Shown piece by piece: positions 8,769 to 18,025 of a DNA stretch of 64,000 nt (its first letter is position 1; each line of letters opens with the position of its first letter). Source of the DNA: SLRI01 sp942491185 (GTDB taxonomy: Bacteria > Pseudomonadota > Alphaproteobacteria > Geminicoccales > Geminicoccaceae); NCBI GenBank assembly GCA_942491185.1, contig CALOAB010000020.1:123269-187268 (forward strand), given 5' to 3'. Position numbers and translations under genes: made by a program. Below the pieces are notes generated by a model. That model saw nothing but the letters and a program-made list of their open reading frames with translations. It was not told the origin of the DNA and did no database searches.

Positions 8769-11282
8769 TCAGCGAGCGGCCGTGGTGCCTGCGGCGGCGG
8801 CCTTCGCTTCGGCATCGGCGGCATCGGCGGCCTGGATGGCCCCGGCGGCGGCGGCCTCGATGGCCTTGCGTCGATCGTCTGAATGATGGTCGTCGTCATC
8901 GGCGATCTGCACGGTGACCCGGCGGTCGGCGAAGCGGATCCCGGCCTCGGCGAAGGCACGTTGCACGGAATTGTAGATTTCCTTCCGGGCCATGAACTGC
9001 TTGCCGGGCTTGGCCATGAACTTGCCGCGAATGACCAGCGCGCTGTCGTCGAGCATGAAGACGCCCTGTGACTTGAAGGGCTCGATGAAGTCCGGGCCGA
9101 GGACCGGGTCGGCCAGCAGGTCCTGGCCGATCTTCTTGAAGATCTTGCGGATGGCGTCGGGGTCGGTGTCGAACGGCACGCGGAACATCAGCTTCATGAT
9201 CACCCAGTCGCGGCTGTAATTGGTGAGCTGCTGGATTTCGCCGAACGGCACGGTGTGCAACGGCCCGCGGTGATGGCGCAGACGAAAGGAGCGGACCGAG
9301 ATCTTCTCGACCGTGCCCTTGACGGCGCCGACATCGACGTACTCGCCGACCCGAAACGCGTCGTCCATCAGGAAGAAAGCGCCGGAGACGACGTCGCGGA
9401 CCAGTGTCTGCGCGCCGAAGCCGACCGCGATGCCGACGACGCCGGCACCGGCGAGCAGCGGCCCGATATCGACGCCGAGTGCCGAGAGCGTGATCATGAC
9501 GGTGATGACGGCGATGGTGATCTGGATGGCGCGCTTGGCCAGCGGCAGCAGCGTCGCCAGCCGGCTGCCGCCGGCACCGCCCTCGTCGCCCGGCTCGCCG
9601 GCGGCGGTGGGTCCGGCCTCGCTGGCAATCCGCCTGTCGATGGCAATGCGCGCCATCTCCCAGCCGAGATAGGCCAGGAACCAGGCAAGGCCGATATCGA
9701 CCAGGGCATCGCTGAAATCGTCGCCGACGCCTGCCGCGGCTGCCGCCTTGAGATCGACCGACCACATATTGGCGAGCAGCATCGCCGAGCCCAGCCAGAG
9801 CAGGATGCGAATGGCCCTGATCACCACGGTCGTGACCGCACCGCTGCCGTCCTCGGCAGCTTCATGGGCGCGCCGCCGGAAGACGACCGTTCGCTCGAGC
9901 ACGGTATCGACGTAGGGCACGAGCAGCATCAGCGCTATGGTGATCAGCCCGGGCGCTGTCGGCAAGGGTGTGCCCACGAGACCGAAGAGGAAGTAGAGGC
10001 AGTACAGGACGAAGACGGCGACCGCGGTCAGGATCGGTGCCGCAGCCGCGAGGAAGCTGCGCATGCTGCCCGATGGCTCGACCAGGATGAGCAGGGAGCG
10101 GGTGAGCGCGCGCCGTGCCTTGATGAGCGGATAGATGATGGCGGCGATCAGAAATGTGCCGAGGATCTGGCCAATGAGTTGATGCACCGGGCCCGGCTCG
10201 CCGAGGAACTCCAGGAGCCCGGAGAACATGAAGCCGAAGGTCGAAATCGCCGCGATCCGGCGAAACCAGTGGTGTAAGAAGCGGGCCTCCTCATCGCTCA
10301 TGTCGTTCATGCGATGCCGTTTGTTGCTAGGCTTGAGCAAGAAATCGGAGACCATGACAAAGGCGCGGTAGGCGACGATCGCACCGATGAGGCCGAGCGC
10401 CAGCGCCCGGGTCGGCGGGTGGCCGGGTGAAAAGAACAGAAAAGTGAGCAGCGCACCGATCGCGAAGGCGAGAACGCCGGCGAGGTCGAGCGCCAGCACG
10501 CCCAGCAGACGCACGCTTCGATCGAGCAGGTCGCTGCTTTCCGCCTCGGCCGCAAAGAGCTTGGCGCGGGCTGGTGCCGTGAGCCGCCGGACAAGGATCT
10601 CGGCGCCGATGGCGACGCCGAACATCACGGCGAAGCCGAACGCCACGAACAGCATGTCAGGCAGCGAGCGGTCGTCGATGAACCGCATGATCCCGACGCC
10701 GATCGCTGCTGGAATGTCGGGTGCGGCAGAAAAGAGGGCCACGGCGCGAGCCCGGATCGCCGAGGTCTCGCCGGTAACGGTGCCGAGCATGCCCGTCGAC
10801 TCGGCTCGCGCCTGGACGTCGGCCTCGGCCTCGGCGTTCAGCCGATCGAGCAGCAGGGAGCGCACCTCGCTGTCGCTCAATCGCGCGACCAGCGCCGTCA
10901 CCGCTTCGGGCGACAGCTCACCCGTATCCGTCAAGAGCGGATCGATCGCCGCGCCGTCGGCGGTGTCGCCGGCGGACGGCAGCATGGGCATGCCCTGCGC
11001 CAAGGCAGCGCCCGGCCAAGCCGCAAGCGTCCAGGCGGTGCACAGCAGAACGGCGAGCGCCGACAGCAACCGGGACCAGCCAGCGACCTCCGTGCTCGCT
11101 GGTGCCGAAGCTGCCGTTTCGTCGTCATCCTGGTCTCCTGCCCGCGCGTCGCTGCTGTTTTTCGCGCGCGAGCATGTCGCGCCGAGCCTTCGAGGGCAAT
11201 CCAGAAGGTTCAGCTCAACGATAGCCGCCACATCTGGGACGTAAGTAGCTTGCAACACCGTTTGTGGACAGGGGCGCTCCAC
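8769..11282 (-). CDS. large MscS-family mechanosensitive channel
   Basis: A long membrane protein of up to 837 residues. An N-terminal signal sequence (LLSALAVLLCTAWTLAAWPGAALA) is followed by a periplasmic helical part, about ten hydrophobic segments, and the MscS core near residues 590-800. The pore helix is easy to see (LLAGAGVVGIAVGFGAQTLVRDVVSGAFFL), followed by the beta domain (FRVGEYVDVGAVKGTVEKIS). Such channels release solutes on osmotic down-shock. The start is doubtful: the open frame begins at GTG 11282 with no good leader, whereas ATG 11128 has AGGAG upstream but lies in the next frame. A one-base deletion between about 11080 and 11125 would join MTTKRQLRHQRARRSLAG to the signal sequence and restore a proper positively charged N-region. 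The C-terminal tail is Ala-rich. Confidence 0.85.
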   Translation of the reverse strand: MERPCPQTVLQATYVPDVAAIVELNLLDCPRRLGATCSRAKNSSDARAGDQDDDETAASAPASTEVAGWSRLLSALAVLLCTAWTLAAWPGAALAQGMPMLPSAGDTADGAAIDPLLTDTGELSPEAVTALVARLSDSEVRSLLLDRLNAEAEADVQARAESTGMLGTVTGETSAIRARAVALFSAAPDIPAAIGVGIMRFIDDRSLPDMLFVAFGFAVMFGVAIGAEILVRRLTAPARAKLFAAEAESSDLLDRSVRLLGVLALDLAGVLAFAIGALLTFLFFSPGHPPTRALALGLIGAIVAYRAFVMVSDFLLKPSNKRHRMNDMSDEEARFLHHWFRRIAAISTFGFMFSGLLEFLGEPGPVHQLIGQILGTFLIAAIIYPLIKARRALTRSLLILVEPSGSMRSFLAAAAPILTAVAVFVLYCLYFLFGLVGTPLPTAPGLITIALMLLVPYVDTVLERTVVFRRRAHEAAEDGSGAVTTVVIRAIRILLWLGSAMLLANMWSVDLKAAAAAGVGDDFSDALVDIGLAWFLAYLGWEMARIAIDRRIASEAGPTAAGEPGDEGGAGGSRLATLLPLAKRAIQITIAVITVMITLSALGVDIGPLLAGAGVVGIAVGFGAQTLVRDVVSGAFFLMDDAFRVGEYVDVGAVKGTVEKISVRSFRLRHHRGPLHTVPFGEIQQLTNYSRDWVIMKLMFRVPFDTDPDAIRKIFKKIGQDLLADPVLGPDFIEPFKSQGVFMLDDSALVIRGKFMAKPGKQFMARKEIYNSVQRAFAEAGIRFADRRVTVQIADDDDHHSDDRRKAIEAAAAGAIQAADAADAEAKAAAAGTTAAR

Positions 11283-11291
11283 CTCAGCCTG

Positions 11292-13253
11292 CTAGGCTAG
11301 GTTCTCGATCTCGAGCTTCGGCAGCTTGTCCGCCGAGGCGATGCCGAAGACCCGGCAGTAAAAGGCATACTCGGCCATCAGCACGGCCTGCTGGGTCTCG
11401 GCCCTGCGGAAACCGTGTCCCTCGCCACCGAACGCCAGGTAGGCTACGGGCAGGCCCTTGTCGCGCACGGCGTCGCGCATGGCCTCGCTCTGCGCCGGCG
11501 GGACGACCCGATCCTCCAGACCCTGAAAGAGGATCAGCGGGCAGGCGAGCTGCTCGGTGTGATGGACGGGCGAGCGCTCGCGGTAGCGGTCGGAAGCGGC
11601 CGGCCACGGGCCCACGAGCCGGTCGAGATAGCGGCTCTCGAACTTGTGCGTGGTGCGCATCAGCGCTTCGAGATCACCGATGCCGTAGGCCGAGGCGCCG
11701 GCCTTGAAGGTGTCGTGGAAGGTCAGCGCGGCGAGCGTCGTGAAGCCGCCGGCACTACCGCCACTGATCACGAGCCGCGCTGGATCCGCCAGGCCCTGGG
11801 CAACCAGGTGCTCGGCTGCGGCGATGCAGTCCTCGACGTCGGCGATGCCCCATTGGCCGTTGAGCGACTGGCGGTAGGCGCGCCCAAAGCCGCTGCTGCC
11901 GGCATAGTCGACATCGACGATGGCAAAGCCCCGGCTGGTCCAGAACTGATAAGCGAGCCTGAGCGCGGGCGAGGCGGCGCCGGTGGGGCCGCCATGGCTG
12001 CGGACGATCAGCGGCGGCAGGTCGCCTGCGGGCGCCCGGCAGTCGGGGTTGGTCGGTGGATAGTGAAAGCCGTGCGCCGTTCGCCCATCGCGGCTGGGAA
12101 AGCTGATGGAAGCTGGTCGCGCGATCCATTCCGGCGGCACCGCGGCGGGGCCGGCGGTTCGCAAGGTCCGCAGCACGCCGGTGTCGAGGTCGACGGCGAT
12201 GATCGCCGCTGGTCGGTCGACGGCGGCGGCGCGGCAATAGGCGGTGGAGCCTCGCACCTGAAGCTCGTCGAAGGCGCAATAGTCCAGCTCGAACGGCTGG
12301 ATGCTGCCGGCAGCGATGTCGAGCACGGTCAGCTGCTCGAAGCCGCCGCGGCTGACGGTCGTGAGCGCGCGCCTGGCATCGATCGGCGCCCACCAGCGGC
12401 TGCCCACCTGCCAGAGCGGCCCGCCCATCTCCGCATCGATGGCGCAGGCCGGCGCCTGCTCGCCCTCGATCCAGAGGTTCCAGAACCCGGTCGCGTCGGA
12501 GAGCCAGGCGAGCCTGCCGTCGGCCAGGAACTCGGGCTGCAGGATCGACGTCTGGTCGTTGCCGGCAATGCAGCTCGGGCGCTCGGGCAAGCCGTCGGGG
12601 CCGAGCTCGGCCAGCATCAGCCGGGTGGCGTCCCAGGGCATGTCCGGATGATCCCAGGCGAGCCAGGCGAGCTTGCTTCCGTCGGGTGACAGCCTTGGGT
12701 AGGCGAAGAAATCGTGCCCCTTCGCCAGCGTGACCGGTGGCCCGCCGGCGAGCGGCAGGGCGACGAGCCTGCTCTCCGGCTCGCCCGGACCGCTGTGGTC
12801 CTCGAGGATGGCGATGACCCGCGATCGGCGTTGGTCGATCAGGGGCTCGGCGAAACGGAGCGTGCCGCTGCAGGCCGGGCTGATCGACTGCAGGCCGCCA
12901 TCCGGCTCGAGCCGGTGCAGGCGCCCGTCCCGATCGTCGACCAGGACGATCGTGCCGCCCGAAGCGGCCAGGCAGGCGCCGCCATACTCGTGCAGCCGCG
13001 TGCGGACATTGATCGGTGAGGGCGTCAGCTCGCTCGCCTGCTCTGGCTGCGTCGGATCGAGTGATAGCAGGGTGACGCGACCACCTTCATCCGGCCGCCC
13101 TTCGAGCATCAGCAGTCGGTCATCCGTGGCGATGATCTGGCCGAGCTTCATCTGCGCGCTGGTGATGCTCGACGGCCCGATCGGCGACGGCCAGCCGCCA
13201 TAAGCCATCACCTTGGCCCGATCGTCTGGTCGGCTGTGCTGGTCCTTCGGCAA
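11292..13253 (-). CDS. S9-family prolyl oligopeptidase-type serine peptidase
   Basis: A 653-residue protein with an N-terminal beta-propeller of WD-like strands and a C-terminal alpha/beta-hydrolase domain, as in acylaminoacyl-peptidase/dipeptidyl peptidase relatives. The catalytic triad is visible: Ser 500 in GGSAGG, Asp 581 in GLEDRVVPP and His 613 in GEGHGF. There is no signal peptide, so a cytoplasmic peptidase for short peptides is likely. The start is TTG at 13253; ATG at 13208, just before YGGWPSPI, is the alternative. Family members usually have a few residues before this motif, so both remain possible. It ends 10 bases before the open frame of the mechanosensitive channel. Confidence 0.87.
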   Translation of the reverse strand: MPKDQHSRPDDRAKVMAYGGWPSPIGPSSITSAQMKLGQIIATDDRLLMLEGRPDEGGRVTLLSLDPTQPEQASELTPSPINVRTRLHEYGGACLAASGGTIVLVDDRDGRLHRLEPDGGLQSISPACSGTLRFAEPLIDQRRSRVIAILEDHSGPGEPESRLVALPLAGGPPVTLAKGHDFFAYPRLSPDGSKLAWLAWDHPDMPWDATRLMLAELGPDGLPERPSCIAGNDQTSILQPEFLADGRLAWLSDATGFWNLWIEGEQAPACAIDAEMGGPLWQVGSRWWAPIDARRALTTVSRGGFEQLTVLDIAAGSIQPFELDYCAFDELQVRGSTAYCRAAAVDRPAAIIAVDLDTGVLRTLRTAGPAAVPPEWIARPASISFPSRDGRTAHGFHYPPTNPDCRAPAGDLPPLIVRSHGGPTGAASPALRLAYQFWTSRGFAIVDVDYAGSSGFGRAYRQSLNGQWGIADVEDCIAAAEHLVAQGLADPARLVISGGSAGGFTTLAALTFHDTFKAGASAYGIGDLEALMRTTHKFESRYLDRLVGPWPAASDRYRERSPVHHTEQLACPLILFQGLEDRVVPPAQSEAMRDAVRDKGLPVAYLAFGGEGHGFRRAETQQAVLMAEYAFYCRVFGIASADKLPKLEIENLA

Positions 13254-13334
13254 GGCACTGTCTCCAAGCGCGGTGATGAGGGGCGCTATCGCGCCATGGC
13301 GCCGGCGATCTGTCCAGCGCCTCGTGCCTTGCGT

Positions 13335-14489
13335 TCAGGGAACCTGCAGGCCGGGGCGGTGGGCGCTCCTGGCCAGGTGCTGCCGGTCGGTCGTCGAGGC
13401 TGTTGCCCGCCGCTGCCGCCAACGGTCGATCGGCAGGTCCACGGCATAGAGGAGCACGAGTGCGGCTGCGATCGACAGCGCGCTCGTCACCATCCAGAGT
13501 GCCATGTGGTCGAAGGCCGGGCCGATGATGAACAGGATCGGGTAATGGATCAGATAGACGCCGAAAGACAGCTCGCCGACCATGCGATCGAGGCGGCTCT
13601 TGCGGGTGAGCATGAAGAGAAACGGCACGACCAGCGCCAGGATGGGCGCCATGAACATCGTGCTGCGCGGCACGAACCAGTTGATCGGCACCAGCATGAG
13701 CAGAACCGCGACGCAGCCGGCAAGGACCCATGCCCGGTGGGTCTCCAGCCAAGCCTTGATCGGCTCTTCCTTGATCTTGCGGTAGAGGTGGTAGGCGCAG
13801 GCACCGAAGAAATAGAAATACGCTGCCGAGAGGACGAAGTGATAGCCCCAGGTCTCCCGGTGCAGGCCGGCGAGGAAAATCCCGACGTGGTAGAGCCCGC
13901 CGGCGATGACGAAGCCGAGCGCGACGCGCCAGCCGCGGCGAATCACGAAGGGTGAGATGATATAGTAGAACGCCTCGATGGCGACGGTGAACAAGGGGTG
14001 GTTGAGCGACAGGGTCGAGCCGTTGGCAGCCGAGTCGAGACCCGGGGCAAAGCTCGTGCCGCCGGGCTCGAAGCGCAGGAACCAGAGCAGGTCCTGGCCG
14101 ATGACGAAGAGGTTGGTGAACGCCAGGAAGACCTGGGACGCCAGGTCCAGCGAGCCCAAAAAGGCGAGGAAATCGCCGATGCTCGACGTCCGGTCGTAGA
14201 GCCGCACCTCGCCCATCGCAAAGAAGCTGGCGATGATGAAGATGTTGACGATGAGGACGCTGGGCCAAAGGCGCAGGAAACGATTGGTGTAGAACAGCCA
14301 GTTGCTCGCAGCACCCTGATATTTCTCGTTCAGCACCAGCGCCATGTAGAAGCCGCTGATGACGTAGAACATCTGCACGGCGGCCCGGCCGTCGGGCAAG
14401 GTGAGCGGATAGTCCTCCGTCCACTCACCCTGGAAATAGGCGTGAAAGCCGACCACGGCCAAGGCCAGGACCAGGCGCAGGCTACCCAT
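13335..14489 (-). CDS. acyltransferase 3 (OafA-like) integral membrane protein
   Basis: A 384-residue protein with about ten transmembrane segments. It starts MGSLRLVLALAVVGFHAYF, containing the early histidine conserved in acyltransferase-3 proteins, then has GRAAVQMFYVISGFYMAL and TNRFLRLWPS (the R-x-x-R-x-x-P type motif). The family moves acyl groups from the cytoplasm onto cell-surface polysaccharides or lipids. The substrate cannot be inferred because no glycan genes are adjacent. The C-terminal about 30 residues are hydrophilic. It lies 81 bases upstream of the S9 peptidase on the same strand. Confidence 0.88.
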   Translation of the reverse strand: MGSLRLVLALAVVGFHAYFQGEWTEDYPLTLPDGRAAVQMFYVISGFYMALVLNEKYQGAASNWLFYTNRFLRLWPSVLIVNIFIIASFFAMGEVRLYDRTSSIGDFLAFLGSLDLASQVFLAFTNLFVIGQDLLWFLRFEPGGTSFAPGLDSAANGSTLSLNHPLFTVAIEAFYYIISPFVIRRGWRVALGFVIAGGLYHVGIFLAGLHRETWGYHFVLSAAYFYFFGACAYHLYRKIKEEPIKAWLETHRAWVLAGCVAVLLMLVPINWFVPRSTMFMAPILALVVPFLFMLTRKSRLDRMVGELSFGVYLIHYPILFIIGPAFDHMALWMVTSALSIAAALVLLYAVDLPIDRWRQRRATASTTDRQHLARSAHRPGLQVP

Positions 14490-14719
14490 CAGCGCTGGCC
14501 ATCGGCACGGGCGCGATCGCGCGCCGCAAGCTGGCGATCCGCCACACGCCTCGTCTGACCACCGTGCAGGGCATCACCATGGTGCCGGGCCGAGCCCTCG
14601 TGGTGTGCCCTCTTGGCCTCGCCTGGAGAGTTGTCGATCCGGTCCTCCCGTCGGTCGCAGCACGGCCCCCGCCCGCCGTTTACCAATGACACTAGACGTT
14701 CTCACATGATTCCTCTAAT

Positions 14720-14734
14720 GTTCTATTAATGTTC
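14720..14734 (+). promoter_or_regulatory. LexA (SOS) box of alphaproteobacterial type
   Basis: GTTC-TATTAAT-GTTC matches exactly the GTTC-N7-GTTC direct-repeat operator known for LexA in Alphaproteobacteria. It lies 43-57 bases upstream of the chosen start (14777) of the PA0069-type radical SAM gene. A -10-like TATTAA (14724-14729) lies inside the box, so bound LexA would cover the promoter. Confidence 0.75.
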
Positions 14735-14776
14735 CGCATCGAACGCCATGATGGCAGCATTCCTGGGAGGCGAGTC

Positions 14777-15904
14777 ATGCAGATTGGGCGGTTGGACAAG
14801 GGTCGCGGTGCCACGTTGAATCGCGTCGGCCGGTTCGAGCGGCAGACGCGCGATGCAGTCGACGATGGGTGGGGCGGGCTCGACCCGGATCTCGCGCCGC
14901 CCGTTGCCACTGAGCTCTATGCCGATAGTAGTCGTTCCATTATCGCGCGAAATACCTCGCCCGATATTCCCTTTGAGCAGTCCATTAATCCCTATCGTGG
15001 CTGTGAGCATGGCTGCATCTATTGTTATGCTCGACCTACCCATCATTTCCTCGGGCTTTCCTCAGGACTCGATTTCGAGACACAGATCTTCATCAAGCAC
15101 GATGCCGCCGAGTTGCTCAAGGAGGCTTTCTCTCGACCGGGCTATCGCCCGAGCCCACTGGCACTCGGCAGCAACACCGACCCGTACCAGCCGATCGAGC
15201 GGCGCCTGCAGCTGACCCGTCGCGTGCTCGAGGTCATGGCCGATTGTCGCCATCCGGTGAGCATCGTCACCAAGTCGGCTGCCGTGCTGCGCGATCTCGA
15301 TCTCCTGGTGCCGATGGCGCGCGACGGGCTGGCCAGCGTGACGCTCTCGATCACCACGCTGGACAGCGACCTGGCACGCCGCCTGGAGCCGCGGGCCGCC
15401 GCCCCGCATCGGCGCCTCGCCACCATTCGCGAGCTGTCCAGCGCCGGGGTGCCCACCTCGCTGAGCCTCGCTCCGGTGATCCCGGGCCTGACCGATCACG
15501 AGATCGAGCGGATCGTCGAGGCGGCCGCGGGGGCCGGTGCCACGGCGGCCAGCTGGATCCTGCTGCGCCTGCCGCACGACGTGAAGGAGCTGTTCGAGGA
15601 CTGGCTCGAGACGCATTACCCGGCGCGCAAGGGCAAGGTGCTGTCGCTGGTTCGCCAGTGTCGCGACGGCCAGCTCAACGACCCGGCGTTTGGCAGTCGG
15701 ATGCGGGGTCGAGGCCCCGTGGCCGATCTCATTCGTCGCCGCTTCGACCGGGTGCTCGATCGGTTGGGTCTGGCACGGCGAAGCTCGAGCCTGCGCAGCG
15801 ACTTGTTCACAGCCCCTAATGCGACCGATCAGCTCGGCCTGTTCGACGTCGAGCGGGCCGACCGGCGGCAGTGGCAGCCAGACGCCGAGGCTTGTCGCAT
15901 CTGA
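14777..15904 (+). CDS. PA0069-family radical SAM protein (spore photoproduct lyase-like)
   Basis: A 375-residue radical SAM enzyme. Cysteines 76, 80 and 83 in RGCEHGCIYCYAR bind the 4Fe-4S cluster, followed by PYQPIERRLQLTRRVLEV and SIVTKSAAVLRDLDLL, which are typical of the PA0069/Rv2578c/SplB-like group. The function of this group is not firmly known; similarity to spore photoproduct lyase suggests DNA repair. The open frame starts at 14729, but that ATG lies inside the SOS box. ATG 14777 has a perfect GGGAGG leader with a 6-base spacer and is chosen. A LexA box upstream and radA downstream (80 bases, same strand) support a DNA-damage role (inference). Confidence 0.88.
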   Translation: MQIGRLDKGRGATLNRVGRFERQTRDAVDDGWGGLDPDLAPPVATELYADSSRSIIARNTSPDIPFEQSINPYRGCEHGCIYCYARPTHHFLGLSSGLDFETQIFIKHDAAELLKEAFSRPGYRPSPLALGSNTDPYQPIERRLQLTRRVLEVMADCRHPVSIVTKSAAVLRDLDLLVPMARDGLASVTLSITTLDSDLARRLEPRAAAPHRRLATIRELSSAGVPTSLSLAPVIPGLTDHEIERIVEAAAGAGATAASWILLRLPHDVKELFEDWLETHYPARKGKVLSLVRQCRDGQLNDPAFGSRMRGRGPVADLIRRRFDRVLDRLGLARRSSSLRSDLFTAPNATDQLGLFDVERADRRQWQPDAEACRI

Positions 15905-15983
15905 CCCCCATCCGGTCGTCCTTCGCTCTGTTCAAGCCGGTGATTGCGGCCTATCCGTCGCACAATCGGTGGTGAAGGGAATC

Positions 15984-17381
15984 ATGGCGCGCGCGGCCAC
16001 GTCGTTCGTCTGTCAGGCTTGTGGAGCCGTGCAGCCCAGATGGGCCGGCCGCTGCGACGCCTGCGGTGGCTGGAACAGCTTCGTCGAGGAGAGCATCGAG
16101 CCGATCGCCAAGGGCACGCCGGCGCGCCGGCGACGCGGCGGTGGCCTGGAGCTCGTGGCACTGGAGGGCGAAGGCAAGCCGTTCCCCAGGCTCGAGACGT
16201 CGATCGACGAGCTGGATCGGGCGTTGGGCGGCGGCCTCGTCGCCGGCTCCGCCGTCCTGCTCGGTGGCGATCCTGGCATCGGCAAGTCGACCTTGACCTT
16301 GCAGGCTGCGGCGGCGCTCGCCACCGCCGGCCGGCGGGTGGTCTATCTGAGCGGCGAGGAATCGATCGAGCAGATCCGGCTGCGCGCCGCACGGATCGGT
16401 CTCGGCAAGGCTGCCGTCGAGCTTGCCGTGGGCACGTCGGTGGATGCCATCCTGGCGACGCTCGACGGGCCGAACCCGCCCGATCTCCTGGTCATCGATT
16501 CGATCCAGACCGTCTATCTCGAGGCGCTCGATCCGGCACCTGGCACGGTGACCCAGCTCAGGGCCGCTTCCCAGGCGCTGATCCGCTTCGCCAAGAAGCG
16601 CGGCACGGCCTTGCTGCTGATCGGCCACGTCACCAAGGAGGGGCAGATCGCCGGGCCGCGCGTGCTCGAGCACATGGTCGACACCGTGCTCTACTTCGAA
16701 GGCGAGCGCGGCCACCAGTTTCGGCTGCTCCGCGCGGTCAAGAACCGCTTCGGCCCGGCCAATGAGATCGGTGTCTTCGAGATGCGGGAGTCCGGCCTGG
16801 AGCCGGTCGCCAACCCGTCGGCGCTGTTTCTGGCCGATCGGGAGGCGGGCGTCAGCGGGGCTGCCGTCTTCGCCGGCATGGAGGGCACGCGACCGGTGCT
16901 CGTCGAGATCCAGGCTCTGGTGGCACCGACCACGCTCGCGACACCCAGGCGCGCCGTTGTCGGCTGGGACAGCGCCCGGCTCGCCATGCTGCTGGCCGTT
17001 CTCGACGCCCGGTGCGGCCTTGTGATGGGCGCCCGGGACGTCTATCTCAACGTCGCGGGCGGGTTGAAGATCGCCGAGCCGGCAGCTGATCTGGCGGTTG
17101 CAGCCGCGCTCGTGTCCTCGCTGGCCGATCGGCCGACGCCCGAGGGTGCGGTGTTCTTCGGCGAGATCGGGCTCGCTGGCGAGGTGCGGGCGGTGGCCAG
17201 CCGTGAGGTGCGCTTGAAGGAAGCAGCGAAGCTCGGCTTTGCCCGGGCGATCGCACCGCGTCGCAGTGGTGCGACGACAGCCGAAGGCGAGGGTGTCGCC
17301 GGTATGAGCATCCTAGATGTGAGCAGGCTCGATCAGCTGCTCGATTTGTTCGATCTTTCAACTGTCGATGGGCCTGCATGA
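15984..17381 (+). CDS. radA: DNA repair protein RadA
   Basis: A 465-residue RecA-like ATPase that promotes branch migration of recombination intermediates. I see the N-terminal C4 zinc finger (CQACG and CDACGG), Walker A GGDPGIGKSTL, the RadA-specific KNRFG motif (KNRFGPANEIGVFEM) and a C-terminal Lon-protease-like domain (GLVMGARDVYLNVAGGLKI). The start at 15984 follows GAAGG with a 5-base spacer; the open frame upstream is spurious. It follows the SOS-controlled radical SAM gene by 80 bases and overlaps the cvpA start by 4 bases. Confidence 0.97.
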   Translation: MARAATSFVCQACGAVQPRWAGRCDACGGWNSFVEESIEPIAKGTPARRRRGGGLELVALEGEGKPFPRLETSIDELDRALGGGLVAGSAVLLGGDPGIGKSTLTLQAAAALATAGRRVVYLSGEESIEQIRLRAARIGLGKAAVELAVGTSVDAILATLDGPNPPDLLVIDSIQTVYLEALDPAPGTVTQLRAASQALIRFAKKRGTALLLIGHVTKEGQIAGPRVLEHMVDTVLYFEGERGHQFRLLRAVKNRFGPANEIGVFEMRESGLEPVANPSALFLADREAGVSGAAVFAGMEGTRPVLVEIQALVAPTTLATPRRAVVGWDSARLAMLLAVLDARCGLVMGARDVYLNVAGGLKIAEPAADLAVAAALVSSLADRPTPEGAVFFGEIGLAGEVRAVASREVRLKEAAKLGFARAIAPRRSGATTAEGEGVAGMSILDVSRLDQLLDLFDLSTVDGPA

Positions 17382-18025
17382 GCGAGCTTCCTTTCACCCT
17401 CTTCGATCTGATCGTCGGCGGCATCGTGCTGCTTTCGACCCTGCTGGCGCTCAGTCGCGGCGCCGTGCGCGAGGCGCTGGGCCTGGCTGCCTGGGTCGGC
17501 GCCATCGTCGCTGCCGTCTACGCCTTCCAGCCGGTGCAGCCGATGATCCTGGAGGCCGTGGGCAACGAGCTCCTGGCTGATGCCGCGACCTTGGCCGTCG
17601 TCTTCTTCGTGCCGTTCTTCATCCTCAAGATCGTGGCCGGGATGATCGCCCGGGCCGTAGCCGCGAGCGCGCTCGGGCCGGTCGACAAGCTGCTGGGGCT
17701 CTTTTTCGGCTTCGCCCGCGGCGCCTTGATCGTCTGCGGCGCCTATCTCGTGGGCTCCGTCATCGTCGCCGAGGAGCAGCAGCCGGAATGGGTCACGACC
17801 GCTATCTCGCAGCCCTATGTGGCCGCGGGCGCCGATTGGATCGCCCAGTTCCTGCCGCCGGGCATTCTCGATGCGTCGAAGGAGGCGGCCAGCGAAGCGG
17901 CGCTCGATGCCGCGGAGCGGGCGCGGCGCTTGCGCGAGGCGGGCCAGACGGCGGCAGACAGCCTGGGCTATGCCGAGCGCACGCGTGAGCGCATGGACGA
18001 GCTGATCGACGGCCGGGCCGAGTGA
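17378..18025 (+). CDS. cvpA: CvpA family membrane protein
   Basis: A 215-residue protein with four hydrophobic segments in its first 140 residues (LFDLIVGGIVLLSTLLALSR, then AAWVGAIVAAVYAF, LAVVFFVPFFILKIVAGMI and GLFFGFARGALIVCGAYLVG). The GLFFGFARG motif is typical of CvpA, followed by an Ala/Glu/Arg-rich cytoplasmic tail. CvpA proteins are linked to colicin V export and envelope stress; the exact role is unclear. Its start overlaps the radA stop (ATGA) and its stop overlaps the purF start (GTGA). The cvpA-purF pairing is conserved in many proteobacteria. Confidence 0.92.
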   Translation: MSELPFTLFDLIVGGIVLLSTLLALSRGAVREALGLAAWVGAIVAAVYAFQPVQPMILEAVGNELLADAATLAVVFFVPFFILKIVAGMIARAVAASALGPVDKLLGLFFGFARGALIVCGAYLVGSVIVAEEQQPEWVTTAISQPYVAAGADWIAQFLPPGILDASKEAASEAALDAAERARRLREAGQTAADSLGYAERTRERMDELIDGRAE

